Source: a virus. From it: a stretch of DNA of 32,582 bases. Of the stretch, positions 6,504 through 12,846 are shown piece after piece. Location: positions 1-32,582 of IMG/VR virus record IMGVR_UViG_3300021197_000869. The stretch is one strand, 5' to 3'. A program made the translations under genes and the position numbers. The stretch's first letter is position 1; each line of letters starts with the position of its first letter. The notes beneath the pieces are model-generated. The model did no database searches and was not told where the DNA came from. It saw only the letters and a list, made by a program, of their open reading frames with translations.

Positions 6504-6670
6504 CATTTTCAGCAGAGGAACTTGATGCAGTCACGCGCTGGCTTACCCAGCGTCGAGATTTCTTAGCGCGTGAGGGTTTGCTCTCGGAAAGCCAGACGAT
6601 TGCAATTTCACGCAATACAGCACGCGAACAACTTAGGGAGCTGCAAGATGCCGAAACCATCGCTCAGTGA
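6500..6670 (+). CDS. Small hypothetical protein, 56 aa
   Basis: Start overlaps the nuclease stop (ATGA). Charged helical protein (EELDAVTRWLTQRRDFLAR and TAREQLRELQDAET) with no known domain. Tight coupling supports expression; function unknown. Confidence 0.6.
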   Translation: MTFSAEELDAVTRWLTQRRDFLAREGLLSESQTIAISRNTAREQLRELQDAETIAQ

Positions 6671-6731
6671 ATGTTGCGCCGGGGTGGCGTTTGCCGTCCT
6701 GCTTTATGGCCTGCTGCTGGTGACGCCATGA
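6648..6731 (+). CDS. Single-span membrane peptide, 27 aa
   Basis: Starts inside the preceding gene in another frame with AGGGAG at 7-nt spacing, and ends in an ATGA overlap with the next gene. After MPKPSLSECC comes one hydrophobic span, AGVAFAVLLYGLLLVTP. Both coupling signals support translation, though the gene is very short. Possible membrane toxin, lysis modulator or superinfection peptide; no direct evidence for any of these. Confidence 0.5.
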   Translation: MPKPSLSECCAGVAFAVLLYGLLLVTP

Positions 6732-7000
6732 GGGACACCAGCATCGAAGCGTTTGAAAGTTTTCAAAGCAAGGCCGCAACATTGCGCGCTGCCGTGCGTG
6801 CAGCTTTCCGCACAGGCGAGCCGCTAACCGCAGACGAGGTTGCAGATGTGCTGGGGCAGTCAGTGCTGTCGATCAGGCCGCGCGTCACAGAACTTGCGAA
6901 CAACGACGAAATTGAGGACAGCGGAAACCGTCGCCGGAATGCGTCAGGCCGCAATGCAATTGTATGGAGAGAGAGATGGAAGACAGACCTATTCGCTTGA
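6728..7000 (+). CDS. Winged-helix-like small protein, 90 aa
   Basis: The ATG overlaps the preceding stop. Residues about 32-65 form a helix-turn-helix pattern (PLTADEVADVLGQSVLSIRP then RVTELANNDEIEDSGNRR), as in winged-helix proteins that control phage early genes, with a basic C-terminus. Phage proteins of this type are common in recombination operons of alphaproteobacterial phages. DNA binding is likely; the target is unknown. Confidence 0.6.
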   Translation: MRDTSIEAFESFQSKAATLRAAVRAAFRTGEPLTADEVADVLGQSVLSIRPRVTELANNDEIEDSGNRRRNASGRNAIVWRERWKTDLFA

Positions 7001-7146
7001 GAACCGAAGTTACCGTTGCTCATCGCGGCGGAACGACTGAAAGAGGTGTGATCGTGGGCCGCACGTATTCGAACCCAATCCGATATGACGTGGCAACGTC
7101 TGACAAGATTTTGACGGACGTGTTTGCGGATCAGATTGATGAATAG
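6976..7146 (+). CDS. Small hypothetical protein, 56 aa
   Basis: ATG at 6976 follows GGAGAGAG; an upstream ATG at 6964 in the same frame is possible. The protein is beta-rich (RLRTEVTVAHRGGTTERGVI then SNPIRYDVATSDKILTDVFA), resembling a small SH3/KOW-like barrel. It overlaps both neighbours, as expected in this compact operon. Function unknown. Confidence 0.6.
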   Translation: MEDRPIRLRTEVTVAHRGGTTERGVIVGRTYSNPIRYDVATSDKILTDVFADQIDE

Positions 7147-7831
7147 CGTGGTCAGTTTTGACGGTGGCACACCGGACTTCATGTCCGACTGGGTCGCTGC
7201 GCTTCATGCAATGGACAACCCGAACCTCGACGGACGAGCCAACTATGGCACCTATCCGACGCTCGGCGGGTGCCTGACTGCCGCAAAGGCAGCATTGTCA
7301 GGGCATAACCTGGCTGTGATGCAGCTCGTATGCCCCGGCGAAGACGGCCAGCCCGACCGGCTGGTCACGCGCATAATCCACACGTCCGGTCAATCGCTGG
7401 AAGATGGCGGCGTGCCGCTCTACTGCGCGGACAAGAACAACCCTCAAAAGCTCGGGTCCGCGATCACATACGCACGCCGGTACGGCCTGCTTGCAATGAT
7501 GGGGGTCGTGGGTGACGACGACGACGATGGCAACGCTGCCACGCCGCCAGAACAGCGTCCACGATCCAAAACTGCGGCAACACCGACACCAGTAAAACGT
7601 GTTGCAGACGAGATACCTCTCACACCAGCGGATGAGCGGGCGGATTACGCTTCTTGGACACTTGAGGCGATTGCGGGCTTTGCAGCCCACCGTGATCTCG
7701 CGCAGCACACAGCTTGGGCGTCAGTCAACAGACCAACCCTCGACCAGATGAAAGTTGACGCGCCACAGGAACGGCAAAAATTACTTGAAGCGTTCACAAC
7801 CAGAAAAGGAGAACTAGCAAATGCCGAATGA
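7139..7831 (+). CDS. erf: ERF-family single-strand annealing protein
   Basis: A 230-residue recombinase. The N-terminal two-thirds carry the ERF fold, including PTLGGCLTAAKAALSGHNLA and the signature GSAITYARRYGLLAMMGVVG followed by an Asp run (DDDDDG), typical of P22 Erf relatives that anneal ssDNA and circularise or repair phage genomes. The C-terminal part is a Pro/Thr-rich linker and a helical tail. The start at 7139 is chosen because it begins at the family N-terminus and overlaps the previous gene by 8 nt. Partner of the upstream nuclease and probably of the SSB-tailed protein downstream. Confidence 0.9.
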   Translation: MNSVVSFDGGTPDFMSDWVAALHAMDNPNLDGRANYGTYPTLGGCLTAAKAALSGHNLAVMQLVCPGEDGQPDRLVTRIIHTSGQSLEDGGVPLYCADKNNPQKLGSAITYARRYGLLAMMGVVGDDDDDGNAATPPEQRPRSKTAATPTPVKRVADEIPLTPADERADYASWTLEAIAGFAAHRDLAQHTAWASVNRPTLDQMKVDAPQERQKLLEAFTTRKGELANAE

Positions 7832-8096
7832 CAGATTTCAAACCATCGCCAAGGCAACAGGCTTTAAAAACGAAGACCGTTGGCAAGGCACAACGCCAAT
7901 GCAAAAGGGCAAGCCAAACTGGAGTAACTCCAAGGTAACGCTCCACACAGCGATCCCGGCAGGCACGTACGGCGTGAGCATCTGGCAATACGCCGACACC
8001 GGCAACGTCAGCTTTGAGATAAGCTCCGATACACAAGCACCAGCACCTGCGCCAGCGCAGCACCTTGGGGGCGATGTTGATGACGCAGATTTCTGA
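7821..8096 (+). CDS. Putative ssDNA-binding protein with SSB-like tail, 91 aa
   Basis: AAAAGGAG precedes the ATG. The body (about residues 15-68) is polar and beta-rich with many aromatic residues (NWSNSKVTLHTAI, YGVSIWQYADTGNVSFEI). After a Pro/Ala linker it ends in DVDDADF, an acidic tip finishing in Phe like the protein-binding tail of bacterial SSB. Position directly after erf supports a role in ssDNA handling. No sequence family was recognised, so this is an inference from the tail and neighbourhood. Confidence 0.5.
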   Translation: MPNDRFQTIAKATGFKNEDRWQGTTPMQKGKPNWSNSKVTLHTAIPAGTYGVSIWQYADTGNVSFEISSDTQAPAPAPAQHLGGDVDDADF

Positions 8097-8286
8097 AGAG
8101 GGTCAGCTCGTCCGGTTGCGCGCTGCGTGTGAGTACCTTTTCGGTAACTCTGACGAGTCCACGAAGATGCGGATGTATCGCATGATTGACCGCGATGAAA
8201 TTGTTGCGCGCAAATTTGGCACGCGCTGGTTCATTCCAAGAGAAGAGATCGAACGCATTGCCGGATCATCCCCAGACAAAGAATGA
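8080..8286 (+). CDS. xis: Excisionase-like HTH DNA-binding protein
   Basis: A 68-residue protein with a MerR/HTH_17-type excisionase fold: LRAACEYLFG, then MRMYRMIDRDEIVARKFGTR and WFIPREEIERIAG. Such proteins bend attachment-site DNA and set the direction of integrase. The integrase lies just downstream on the opposite strand. The start at 8080 overlaps the previous gene by 17 nt. Role as excisionase is likely but unproven; a simple regulator is possible. Confidence 0.65.
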   Translation: MTQISEEGQLVRLRAACEYLFGNSDESTKMRMYRMIDRDEIVARKFGTRWFIPREEIERIAGSSPDKE

Positions 8287-8464
8287 TGCCCTTTGCGCTT
8301 GGCCCCGCGGCGACGAGCTGCATGTGCTCGTCGGCGAGCGGCATTATTTTAAGCAAATGACAGCCCAGCAAATGCTCTGGCTGGCCGAGAGGTTTCTCGC
8401 GGCTGGCACAGAGCAGATGCGGGCTGATTTGCGACGGCGTGAAGAAGCAGCGCGGCTTACCTAG
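8258..8464 (+). CDS. Small hypothetical protein, 68 aa
   Basis: Frame open to 8464 with conserved-looking content (DELHVLVGERHYFKQMTAQQ, then MLWLAERFLAAG and a charged tail). A TTG at 8258 starts the compact version; an ATG at 8186 is also in frame but lies deep inside the upstream gene. Its end overlaps the convergent integrase by 4 nt. Function unknown. Confidence 0.5.
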   Translation: MPDHPQTKNDALCAWPRGDELHVLVGERHYFKQMTAQQMLWLAERFLAAGTEQMRADLRRREEAARLT

Positions 8465-9825
8465 CCCCGCGCCCGCCAGCCGGTGCGCTCTCCATAAGCT
8501 GCTGCGTCCGCACGGTCCCGCTTTTCGTTGTCGATCCATTCCGCATAATGCTTCCGCGTGGTTGCCGTGCTTTCGTGGCCCATCAAATCGGCAATGCGTT
8601 CCCAGTTATCGCCATACTCTGACACGCACAGACTCGCGAAGAAGTGACGCAGGTCGAGAAAGTTTAAGGGGTCAACACCAGCAGCATCGCACGCAGGATA
8701 GAGCGTCTCTCTCAACAGCGATTGCGTATTTTTAAAAACCGTCAGAGTATGCCGCTGAAATACGCGGTCGTCATCGCCGCTTTTGGGAGAGCGCATTTTC
8801 CACTCGCGCAGAGCCTTGACCAGCTCAGGCGTGAGGAACACAGAACGCCGACCGCGCGTTAATCCCTTCTTGACCTGCTTCGGCTGACCGTATCGAACTT
8901 CGCCCTGCGGCTCGCGACGTGCGGCTGTGCGTACATAGATGCGCTCGTTTTCAAAGTCCACGAACTTCCATTTCAGCGCGCAAAACTCACCGACGCGCAG
9001 GCCGGTGTGCGCGAAGAAAGCGATGGCAAGTGAGTAACACCATTTCACGTTACCGACTGTCGGCTCAACCTTCTCAGCTTCATTTATAATTTTGAGAATA
9101 TGCGCGGGCGGCAAACGCACGATTGCGCCCTCTTCTATTTCTTCCTCGGACTGCCCGTATTTGTCAGCGTCTAATGCAATCTGCGCTGCCGGATTGTGCA
9201 GGCACCAACCTTCATCAACCGCCAAATCGAAAGCGCACTTTAATGCGGTCAGCTTTTCGCGTTTCGTCTTGTTGTCGCGATCATCGAAAAAACTTTCAAG
9301 CCACTCGTCCCTGATCAGTTTCTTGCTAACCGTATCAAGCGGCATCGAACCAACGCCTACCCGTGGCGTGATATCCCAAACAAATGCACCTTGGTCATCC
9401 TTCAAATATCTGCCCTTTGATCGGCACTTCCAATGATCTGCAGGCAGATCGACAAACTCAGCCTTTACAATTTTATCACGGGTTTCGATCCAATCGCGCG
9501 CGTTGCGAATGTTGGTGTCCATTGTCGTCCATGCAATCGCGTCAGCCTTATAGCGGCCCTCTTGCACAGCGCAGTAGTGATCTATTGCAGCGGACACGGT
9601 GCCGCGCTCTGCAGGGTCATACGTCCCGCCCTGCATATGGGCAGCGACAACAGTTGATCTGTAATTGTCAGCCTCGTCACGGGATTTGAAAAAAATAGGG
9701 GCTGCACCCTTCACGCGTACCGCAACTGATGGGCGACCCTGTTTCTTTTTTGACGGAGTGTCTGAAATGCTGACGACCAGCTTCTTGCCAGCCTGGTTAA
9801 CGACCTCAGTTTTATCACGTTTCAT
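8461..9825 (-). CDS. int: Tyrosine recombinase integrase
   Basis: A 454-residue phage integrase that recombines attP with the bacterial attB. There is an N-terminal arm-binding segment, a core-binding domain (about 80-210) and a C-terminal catalytic domain with Arg277 in HTGLRVGEF, Arg393 in LDLRHFF, His417 in LMGHES and the nucleophile Tyr427 in RKHYAEW. The first residue of the usual HxxR box is Leu, a tolerated variant. The start at 9825 is chosen for its GAGGAG; the open frame continues ten codons upstream. The gene is convergent with the recombination operon, and attP lies directly before it. Confidence 0.95.
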   Translation of the reverse strand: MKRDKTEVVNQAGKKLVVSISDTPSKKKQGRPSVAVRVKGAAPIFFKSRDEADNYRSTVVAAHMQGGTYDPAERGTVSAAIDHYCAVQEGRYKADAIAWTTMDTNIRNARDWIETRDKIVKAEFVDLPADHWKCRSKGRYLKDDQGAFVWDITPRVGVGSMPLDTVSKKLIRDEWLESFFDDRDNKTKREKLTALKCAFDLAVDEGWCLHNPAAQIALDADKYGQSEEEIEEGAIVRLPPAHILKIINEAEKVEPTVGNVKWCYSLAIAFFAHTGLRVGEFCALKWKFVDFENERIYVRTAARREPQGEVRYGQPKQVKKGLTRGRRSVFLTPELVKALREWKMRSPKSGDDDRVFQRHTLTVFKNTQSLLRETLYPACDAAGVDPLNFLDLRHFFASLCVSEYGDNWERIADLMGHESTATTRKHYAEWIDNEKRDRADAAAYGERTGWRARG

Positions 9826-9838
9826 AGCCTTGCTCCTC

Positions 9839-9877
9839 AAGTAACTGTTCGTCACTAAAGTAGTGACTGTTGGTTAC
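9839..9877. promoter_or_regulatory. 39-bp nested dyad before the integrase gene
   Basis: AGTAAC-N5-GTCACT, five nt, then AGTGAC-N5-GTTACT: two half-site types mirrored around the centre. The half-sites match those of the control-region operators (GTAACC/GTTAC and GTCAC/GTGAC). It overlaps the integrase ribosome-binding region, suggesting repression of int or an integrase/excisionase arm site. Confidence 0.6.
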
Positions 9878-10176
9878 TAATGCAAGGCGGGAGTGACGGG
9901 TATGTACCAGTTACCCGGCAACCCCGTTTCCCCTTTTTGTTACCCGTTTGTTACCTGGAAAACTTTTTTCCTTTAATAACAAAGGGTTAAGTGGCGGGAG
10001 TGACGGGACTCGAACCGAGCGGGAATTAAAACAGGCACTTGCGCCTGACCTCTAAACGCCACGGTTTCCGCGTTTCTTGCATCAGTAATGCCTCACTGTA
10101 TCACAAGAAACCACGCAGCAAAACACTGCTTTTCGTTACCGTTTTGTTACCCAAACCGTTACCCGGTTCTGTTACC
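9872..10176. other. attP: attP region with tRNA-3'-end core and GTTACC arm-site arrays
   Basis: The core at 9992-10016 reads, on the minus strand, as a tRNA 3' end: T-loop GGTTCGAGTCCC, acceptor strand CACTCCCG and CCA. The rest of a tRNA is absent (the T-stem cannot pair), so this is the tRNA tail carried by a phage that integrates into a tRNA gene. GTTAC(C) sites flank it: 9872, 9910, 9939 and 9950 on the left and 10135, 10146, 10158 and 10171 on the right, spaced about one helical turn within the tight groups. A 15-bp direct copy of the core start lies at 9886-9900. Together with the adjacent integrase this fits an intact attP. No gene lies between 9826 and 10171. Confidence 0.8.
10027..10047 (-). 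terminator. Probable terminator at the end of the late operon
   Basis: On the minus strand CAGGCG, loop CAAG, TGCCTG, then UUUUAAUU. It lies downstream of the metallophosphoesterase and next to the attP core. The U-run is short, so efficiency is uncertain. Confidence 0.55.
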
Positions 10177-11209
10177 GTGATCTTTTCCAGGTTAGAAATT
10201 CTGCGCCTTCTTTGAGATCACCGAACGGTTTTACCCGGCAGTTAGGTGCCGCCGTTGGATCGATGACAAAGATGATAGATGAGCCGTATTGCTCTTCCGT
10301 AAATCCATGGCGGTGGCCGAACTCATCGTGCCATTTGTAGCCACGCGCCCTTGCCATGTTGACGACCTGACCGCCGGCATTTTCTTCCTGCGCCAGCGCC
10401 CAGGTGTGATGATGGCCTGCCACAAATATATCGGCATCCTCGCCCCACAACGATGCGCGCTTCTGGCCGTGCAGCGGATTATAGATCGACGTGCCTTTGT
10501 GGTTATGGCTCGCGTCTACTCGAACCGTGGCACTTGGAAAGACCAGCTTGAACTGTGCGGACCAATCGATCATAGGAACCTGCCGGACGTTGATCGCTTT
10601 TAGATAGGTCGAAAACTCCGAATGCATCGTGTCGTGGTTGCCATGCAGCCAGACCAGCCACGGTATCTCCGCTTCCTTGAGAAACCACTGCGCCAGCTTG
10701 CGCTCGGTCGAACGACTAATATCTTCCTCGGCGTAGAGCTGTATCAGGCGACCGCCCCAGTTGTTCGTCGTGTCCCCGATGTTGACGCATCCGATGCCTG
10801 GCGTCGTCGCCATGATCTCCACGTCGCGCCGCAGCAGCGGAATGTTGCAGCTTGTCCCGAGATGCGGATCGCCCACCACGACCAATCCGAACGGATCGTC
10901 CGACGCAATCTTGATGTCGAACCATTTCTTGGCCTGCTGATGTTCCTGCTTCTTTTCCCAGCGCCGGGAAAGGTGGTCGAGGATTTCGTCGGGCGATATG
11001 TCCTCGTCAGGAAACTCTGGCAGCGTAACCTCGTCAGTGTCTTCTACTTTCTCCGCCTCTCCGAAACGAGTGTGCGCCGTTCGCACGCGGCCCTCAAAAG
11101 TGCTGCGATTGATGTTAAGTGCGCGAGCGGCACCTGAGACGCTGCCGTGTTCTTCGACCGCCGCAAGCGTTGCTAGGCATTGCTCATCTGTTAGTCCACG
11201 GGATGGCAT
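10172..11209 (-). CDS. Metallophosphoesterase with N-terminal HTH
   Basis: A 345-residue calcineurin-like phosphoesterase. Residues 1-50 form a helix-turn-helix of the Fis/HTH type (EHGSVSGAARALNINRSTFE). The catalytic domain shows the metal-binding series GDPHLG (113-118), GDTTNNW (145-151), GNHD (190-193) and GHHHTW (265-270). Such fused proteins are common in phages of proteobacteria, near the late gene block; the substrate is unknown but nucleic-acid or nucleotide phosphoester cleavage is likely. It is the last gene of the late transcript and starts in a TGATG overlap with the endolysin. The final codons overlap the last attP arm site. Confidence 0.9.
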   Translation of the reverse strand: MPSRGLTDEQCLATLAAVEEHGSVSGAARALNINRSTFEGRVRTAHTRFGEAEKVEDTDEVTLPEFPDEDISPDEILDHLSRRWEKKQEHQQAKKWFDIKIASDDPFGLVVVGDPHLGTSCNIPLLRRDVEIMATTPGIGCVNIGDTTNNWGGRLIQLYAEEDISRSTERKLAQWFLKEAEIPWLVWLHGNHDTMHSEFSTYLKAINVRQVPMIDWSAQFKLVFPSATVRVDASHNHKGTSIYNPLHGQKRASLWGEDADIFVAGHHHTWALAQEENAGGQVVNMARARGYKWHDEFGHRHGFTEEQYGSSIIFVIDPTAAPNCRVKPFGDLKEGAEFLTWKRSR

Positions 11210-11640
11210 CAGCTCACCATTTGCTTGGCAAGCCGCGCCGCGCGGGCTGGCACCTGGTTGGCAAAGCGACTGTCGAGCAGCTCGGCTGCGGCAAGCTCAT
11301 AATCAGGCGGCTGTTTTGCAAGCGCGCTTAGCATTCGATTAAAACCTGACAAGCGCGGCCAACCCAGCTGAAAGCAAAGCTGGACGACGACCGATTGGCG
11401 CGTTGGGTCAAGCTCGTCAAACCATGCCCACTGCTGGCACTCTTTAATGGTGCGGTCGATGTCATTGCGCAGCAGCAGCTCGGCCTCGTCTTCCGAAATA
11501 CCGATACCGCCGTGCTTCTGGTCGATATTCCTGCCATAGCCCACGGTATGAGCGCCTGCGGTGCATATGTAGCAGTGCGCTACGAAGCCCTCTTCCGCTT
11601 TGAGCGCGTCAGCGATCTCATCGATTGGATACATTTGCAT
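11209..11640 (-). CDS. Endolysin, T4-type lysozyme (GH24)
   Basis: A 143-residue muramidase that cleaves peptidoglycan at lysis. Active-site region EEGFVAHCYICTAGAHTVGYG aligns with T4 lysozyme: Glu17 (T4 Glu11), Cys26 (T4 Asp20), Thr32 (T4 Thr26), with identical spacing. The Asp-to-Cys change is a known natural variant of this family. No signal peptide or SAR segment, so export depends on a holin. ATG at 11640 is chosen because the fold begins directly after it; the frame is open to 11685 inside the holin gene, and 11634 is another start. Confidence 0.9.
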   Translation of the reverse strand: MQMYPIDEIADALKAEEGFVAHCYICTAGAHTVGYGRNIDQKHGGIGISEDEAELLLRNDIDRTIKECQQWAWFDELDPTRQSVVVQLCFQLGWPRLSGFNRMLSALAKQPPDYELAAAELLDSRFANQVPARAARLAKQMVS

Positions 11641-12058
11641 TCCGTTTTCCGATGTTGTTTGCAACTTTCTCGGCACTCCGGCCAACCGTGTAGCCGCCCA
11701 CGCCTACCGTCAGCAGCGTCCATAGCTCGCCAGGTAAATCAATTTGCAGGGGTATCTGGTCGCCGGTTGCCAGCGTGACAGATAGCTCGATCAACGGAGC
11801 CAGTAGAAAATTCCACGCAACGATTGCAGTGATCACCAGCATCAGGATCGGTCGCCAGCTACTAGCCAGCCAGCTATCGCTTTTAGCTTCGGCGAGAATA
11901 ATGTCAGCCGCCGCCTTTTCGACGGTCGCGGAGTTCATCATCAACTGCATCTGCAGCTCGCGCTCGATCTCTGCCGCCTTGTCTTTGTCTTCCGGTAAGA
12001 CGCGCTTCACCACGTCGCCGAGTATCGGTCCCAGGACCGGGATCAATGCACCAATCAT
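11618..12058 (-). CDS. GTA-type 3TM holin
   Basis: A 146-residue membrane protein matching the holin family of gene transfer agents (GTA_holin_3TM). An amphipathic, weakly hydrophobic start (MIGALIPVLGPILGDVVKRV) is followed by a charged helix (30-65), the signature DSWLASSWRPILMLVITAIV with a membrane span at about 69-92, and a second span near 112-130 (LWTLLTVGVGGYTVGRS). It should permit the cytoplasmic endolysin to reach the wall. ATGA overlap with the upstream gene, and 3' overlap with the endolysin start, so the cassette is translationally coupled. Confidence 0.85.
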   Translation of the reverse strand: MIGALIPVLGPILGDVVKRVLPEDKDKAAEIERELQMQLMMNSATVEKAAADIILAEAKSDSWLASSWRPILMLVITAIVAWNFLLAPLIELSVTLATGDQIPLQIDLPGELWTLLTVGVGGYTVGRSAEKVANNIGKRNANVSNR

Positions 12059-12396
12059 TTGCCTACCCTCTCGCTCGGCACAGGAATATGTGACCCGTTA
12101 TGAAGACCACGTAACTTTAAGATTTCAGCCTCGCTGGACTTCAAGCGTGCTTGTATGTCCGACAGCTCGCGGGCTGCTTTTTCTCTCTCGGCTGGCGCAA
12201 GCATGGCCGCGAGAACTGACACTCTTTGATCGGTCAGCTCCGCCTTGTCGATGCGGGTATCCATTGCACGAAGCCTCTTTTCTACATCTATTAAGGTGGT
12301 GAGGATGCTTTTGACCTGGTAGCGCACAACGGCGAAAGCGCCTGCCAGCGAAGCGAGCGTCGAACCGAGACTGATCAAAAGTTTATAATCGTCCAT
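12055..12396 (-). CDS. Membrane-anchored coiled-coil protein of the lysis cassette, 113 aa
   Basis: One N-terminal membrane span (LLISLGSTLASLAGAFAVV, about residues 6-24) followed by long charged helices (VEKRLRAMDTRIDKAEL; AEREKAARELSDIQARLKSS) likely to form a coiled coil. This layout resembles inner-membrane spanins (Rz) and some phage holin accessory proteins. No partner outer-membrane lipoprotein is seen. The start at 12396 is chosen over the upstream frame because the membrane span begins there. Spanin function is an inference. Confidence 0.6.
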   Translation of the reverse strand: MDDYKLLISLGSTLASLAGAFAVVRYQVKSILTTLIDVEKRLRAMDTRIDKAELTDQRVSVLAAMLAPAEREKAARELSDIQARLKSSEAEILKLRGLHNGSHIPVPSERVGK

Positions 12397-12398
12397 CG

Positions 12399-12548
12399 TC
12401 AGCGCCTCTTCCGCCACCATTCGTAGATGCGGATACCGCTCCAGATCGCGCTCATCAACGCGGCCAACGCAGGTAACCAATCGATCAGCGCCGCCCAGGC
12501 GATAAACAGGCTGGAGATATCAACCGTCGTTTTAAGATGGTCAGTCAT
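12399..12548 (-). CDS. Small holin-like membrane protein, 49 aa
   Basis: MTDHLKTTVD, then two adjoining hydrophobic segments (ISSLFIAWAALIDWLPALAA and LMSAIWSGIRI) and a basic C-terminus (YEWWRKRR): the size and charge distribution of a small phage holin. It overlaps the upstream gene by 8 nt and ends 2 nt before the next. With the 3TM holin it may form a holin pair, or one may act as antiholin. Confidence 0.55.
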   Translation of the reverse strand: MTDHLKTTVDISSLFIAWAALIDWLPALAALMSAIWSGIRIYEWWRKRR

Positions 12549-12846
12549 TCAGTGCGGCCTCCTCGCCACGCGGCGTGACGATCTCCCAGCCCTCGCCCAT
12601 CCACACTATGCAGACCATGCCGTCGTTTTTGGGTGGGCTAAACGTGATCAGGAACGCGCCGCTTAACGTCACCGACAATTTAATCAGACCCTGCTCGGTC
12701 AGCCCGTATCCGCGCAGTGTGTCGGACGGTTGCAGCAATTCTGCTTGCTCTTTTTTGAAACAGGGCAAATCGTGGCCTTGCGCGGCAGGCATAAAAAAAG
12801 CCGCCAGTAAGGCGGCACACATAAACGTAGAGCATATAAGTCTCAT
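12541..12846 (-). CDS. Secreted small protein of the lysis cassette, 101 aa
   Basis: Clear signal peptide: MRLICSTFMCAALLAAFFMP then AAQG, with likely cleavage after Gly24 by signal peptidase I (no lipobox). The mature part is about 77 residues, with LQPSDTLRGYGLTEQGLIKL and ending in an acidic tail (RGEEAALND). Start is in an ATGA overlap with the LamG gene stop. Not recognised; a periplasmic lysis accessory or host-surface modifier is possible. Confidence 0.6.
   Translation of the reverse strand: MRLICSTFMCAALLAAFFMPAAQGHDLPCFKKEQAELLQPSDTLRGYGLTEQGLIKLSVTLSGAFLITFSPPKNDGMVCIVWMGEGWEIVTPRGEEAALND

Noticed and set aside
9992-10080. Complete tRNA gene on the minus strand
   Set aside because: Only the T-loop and acceptor 3' strand match a tRNA; the T-stem 5' side does not pair and no anticodon arm follows. 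It is an attachment-site core.
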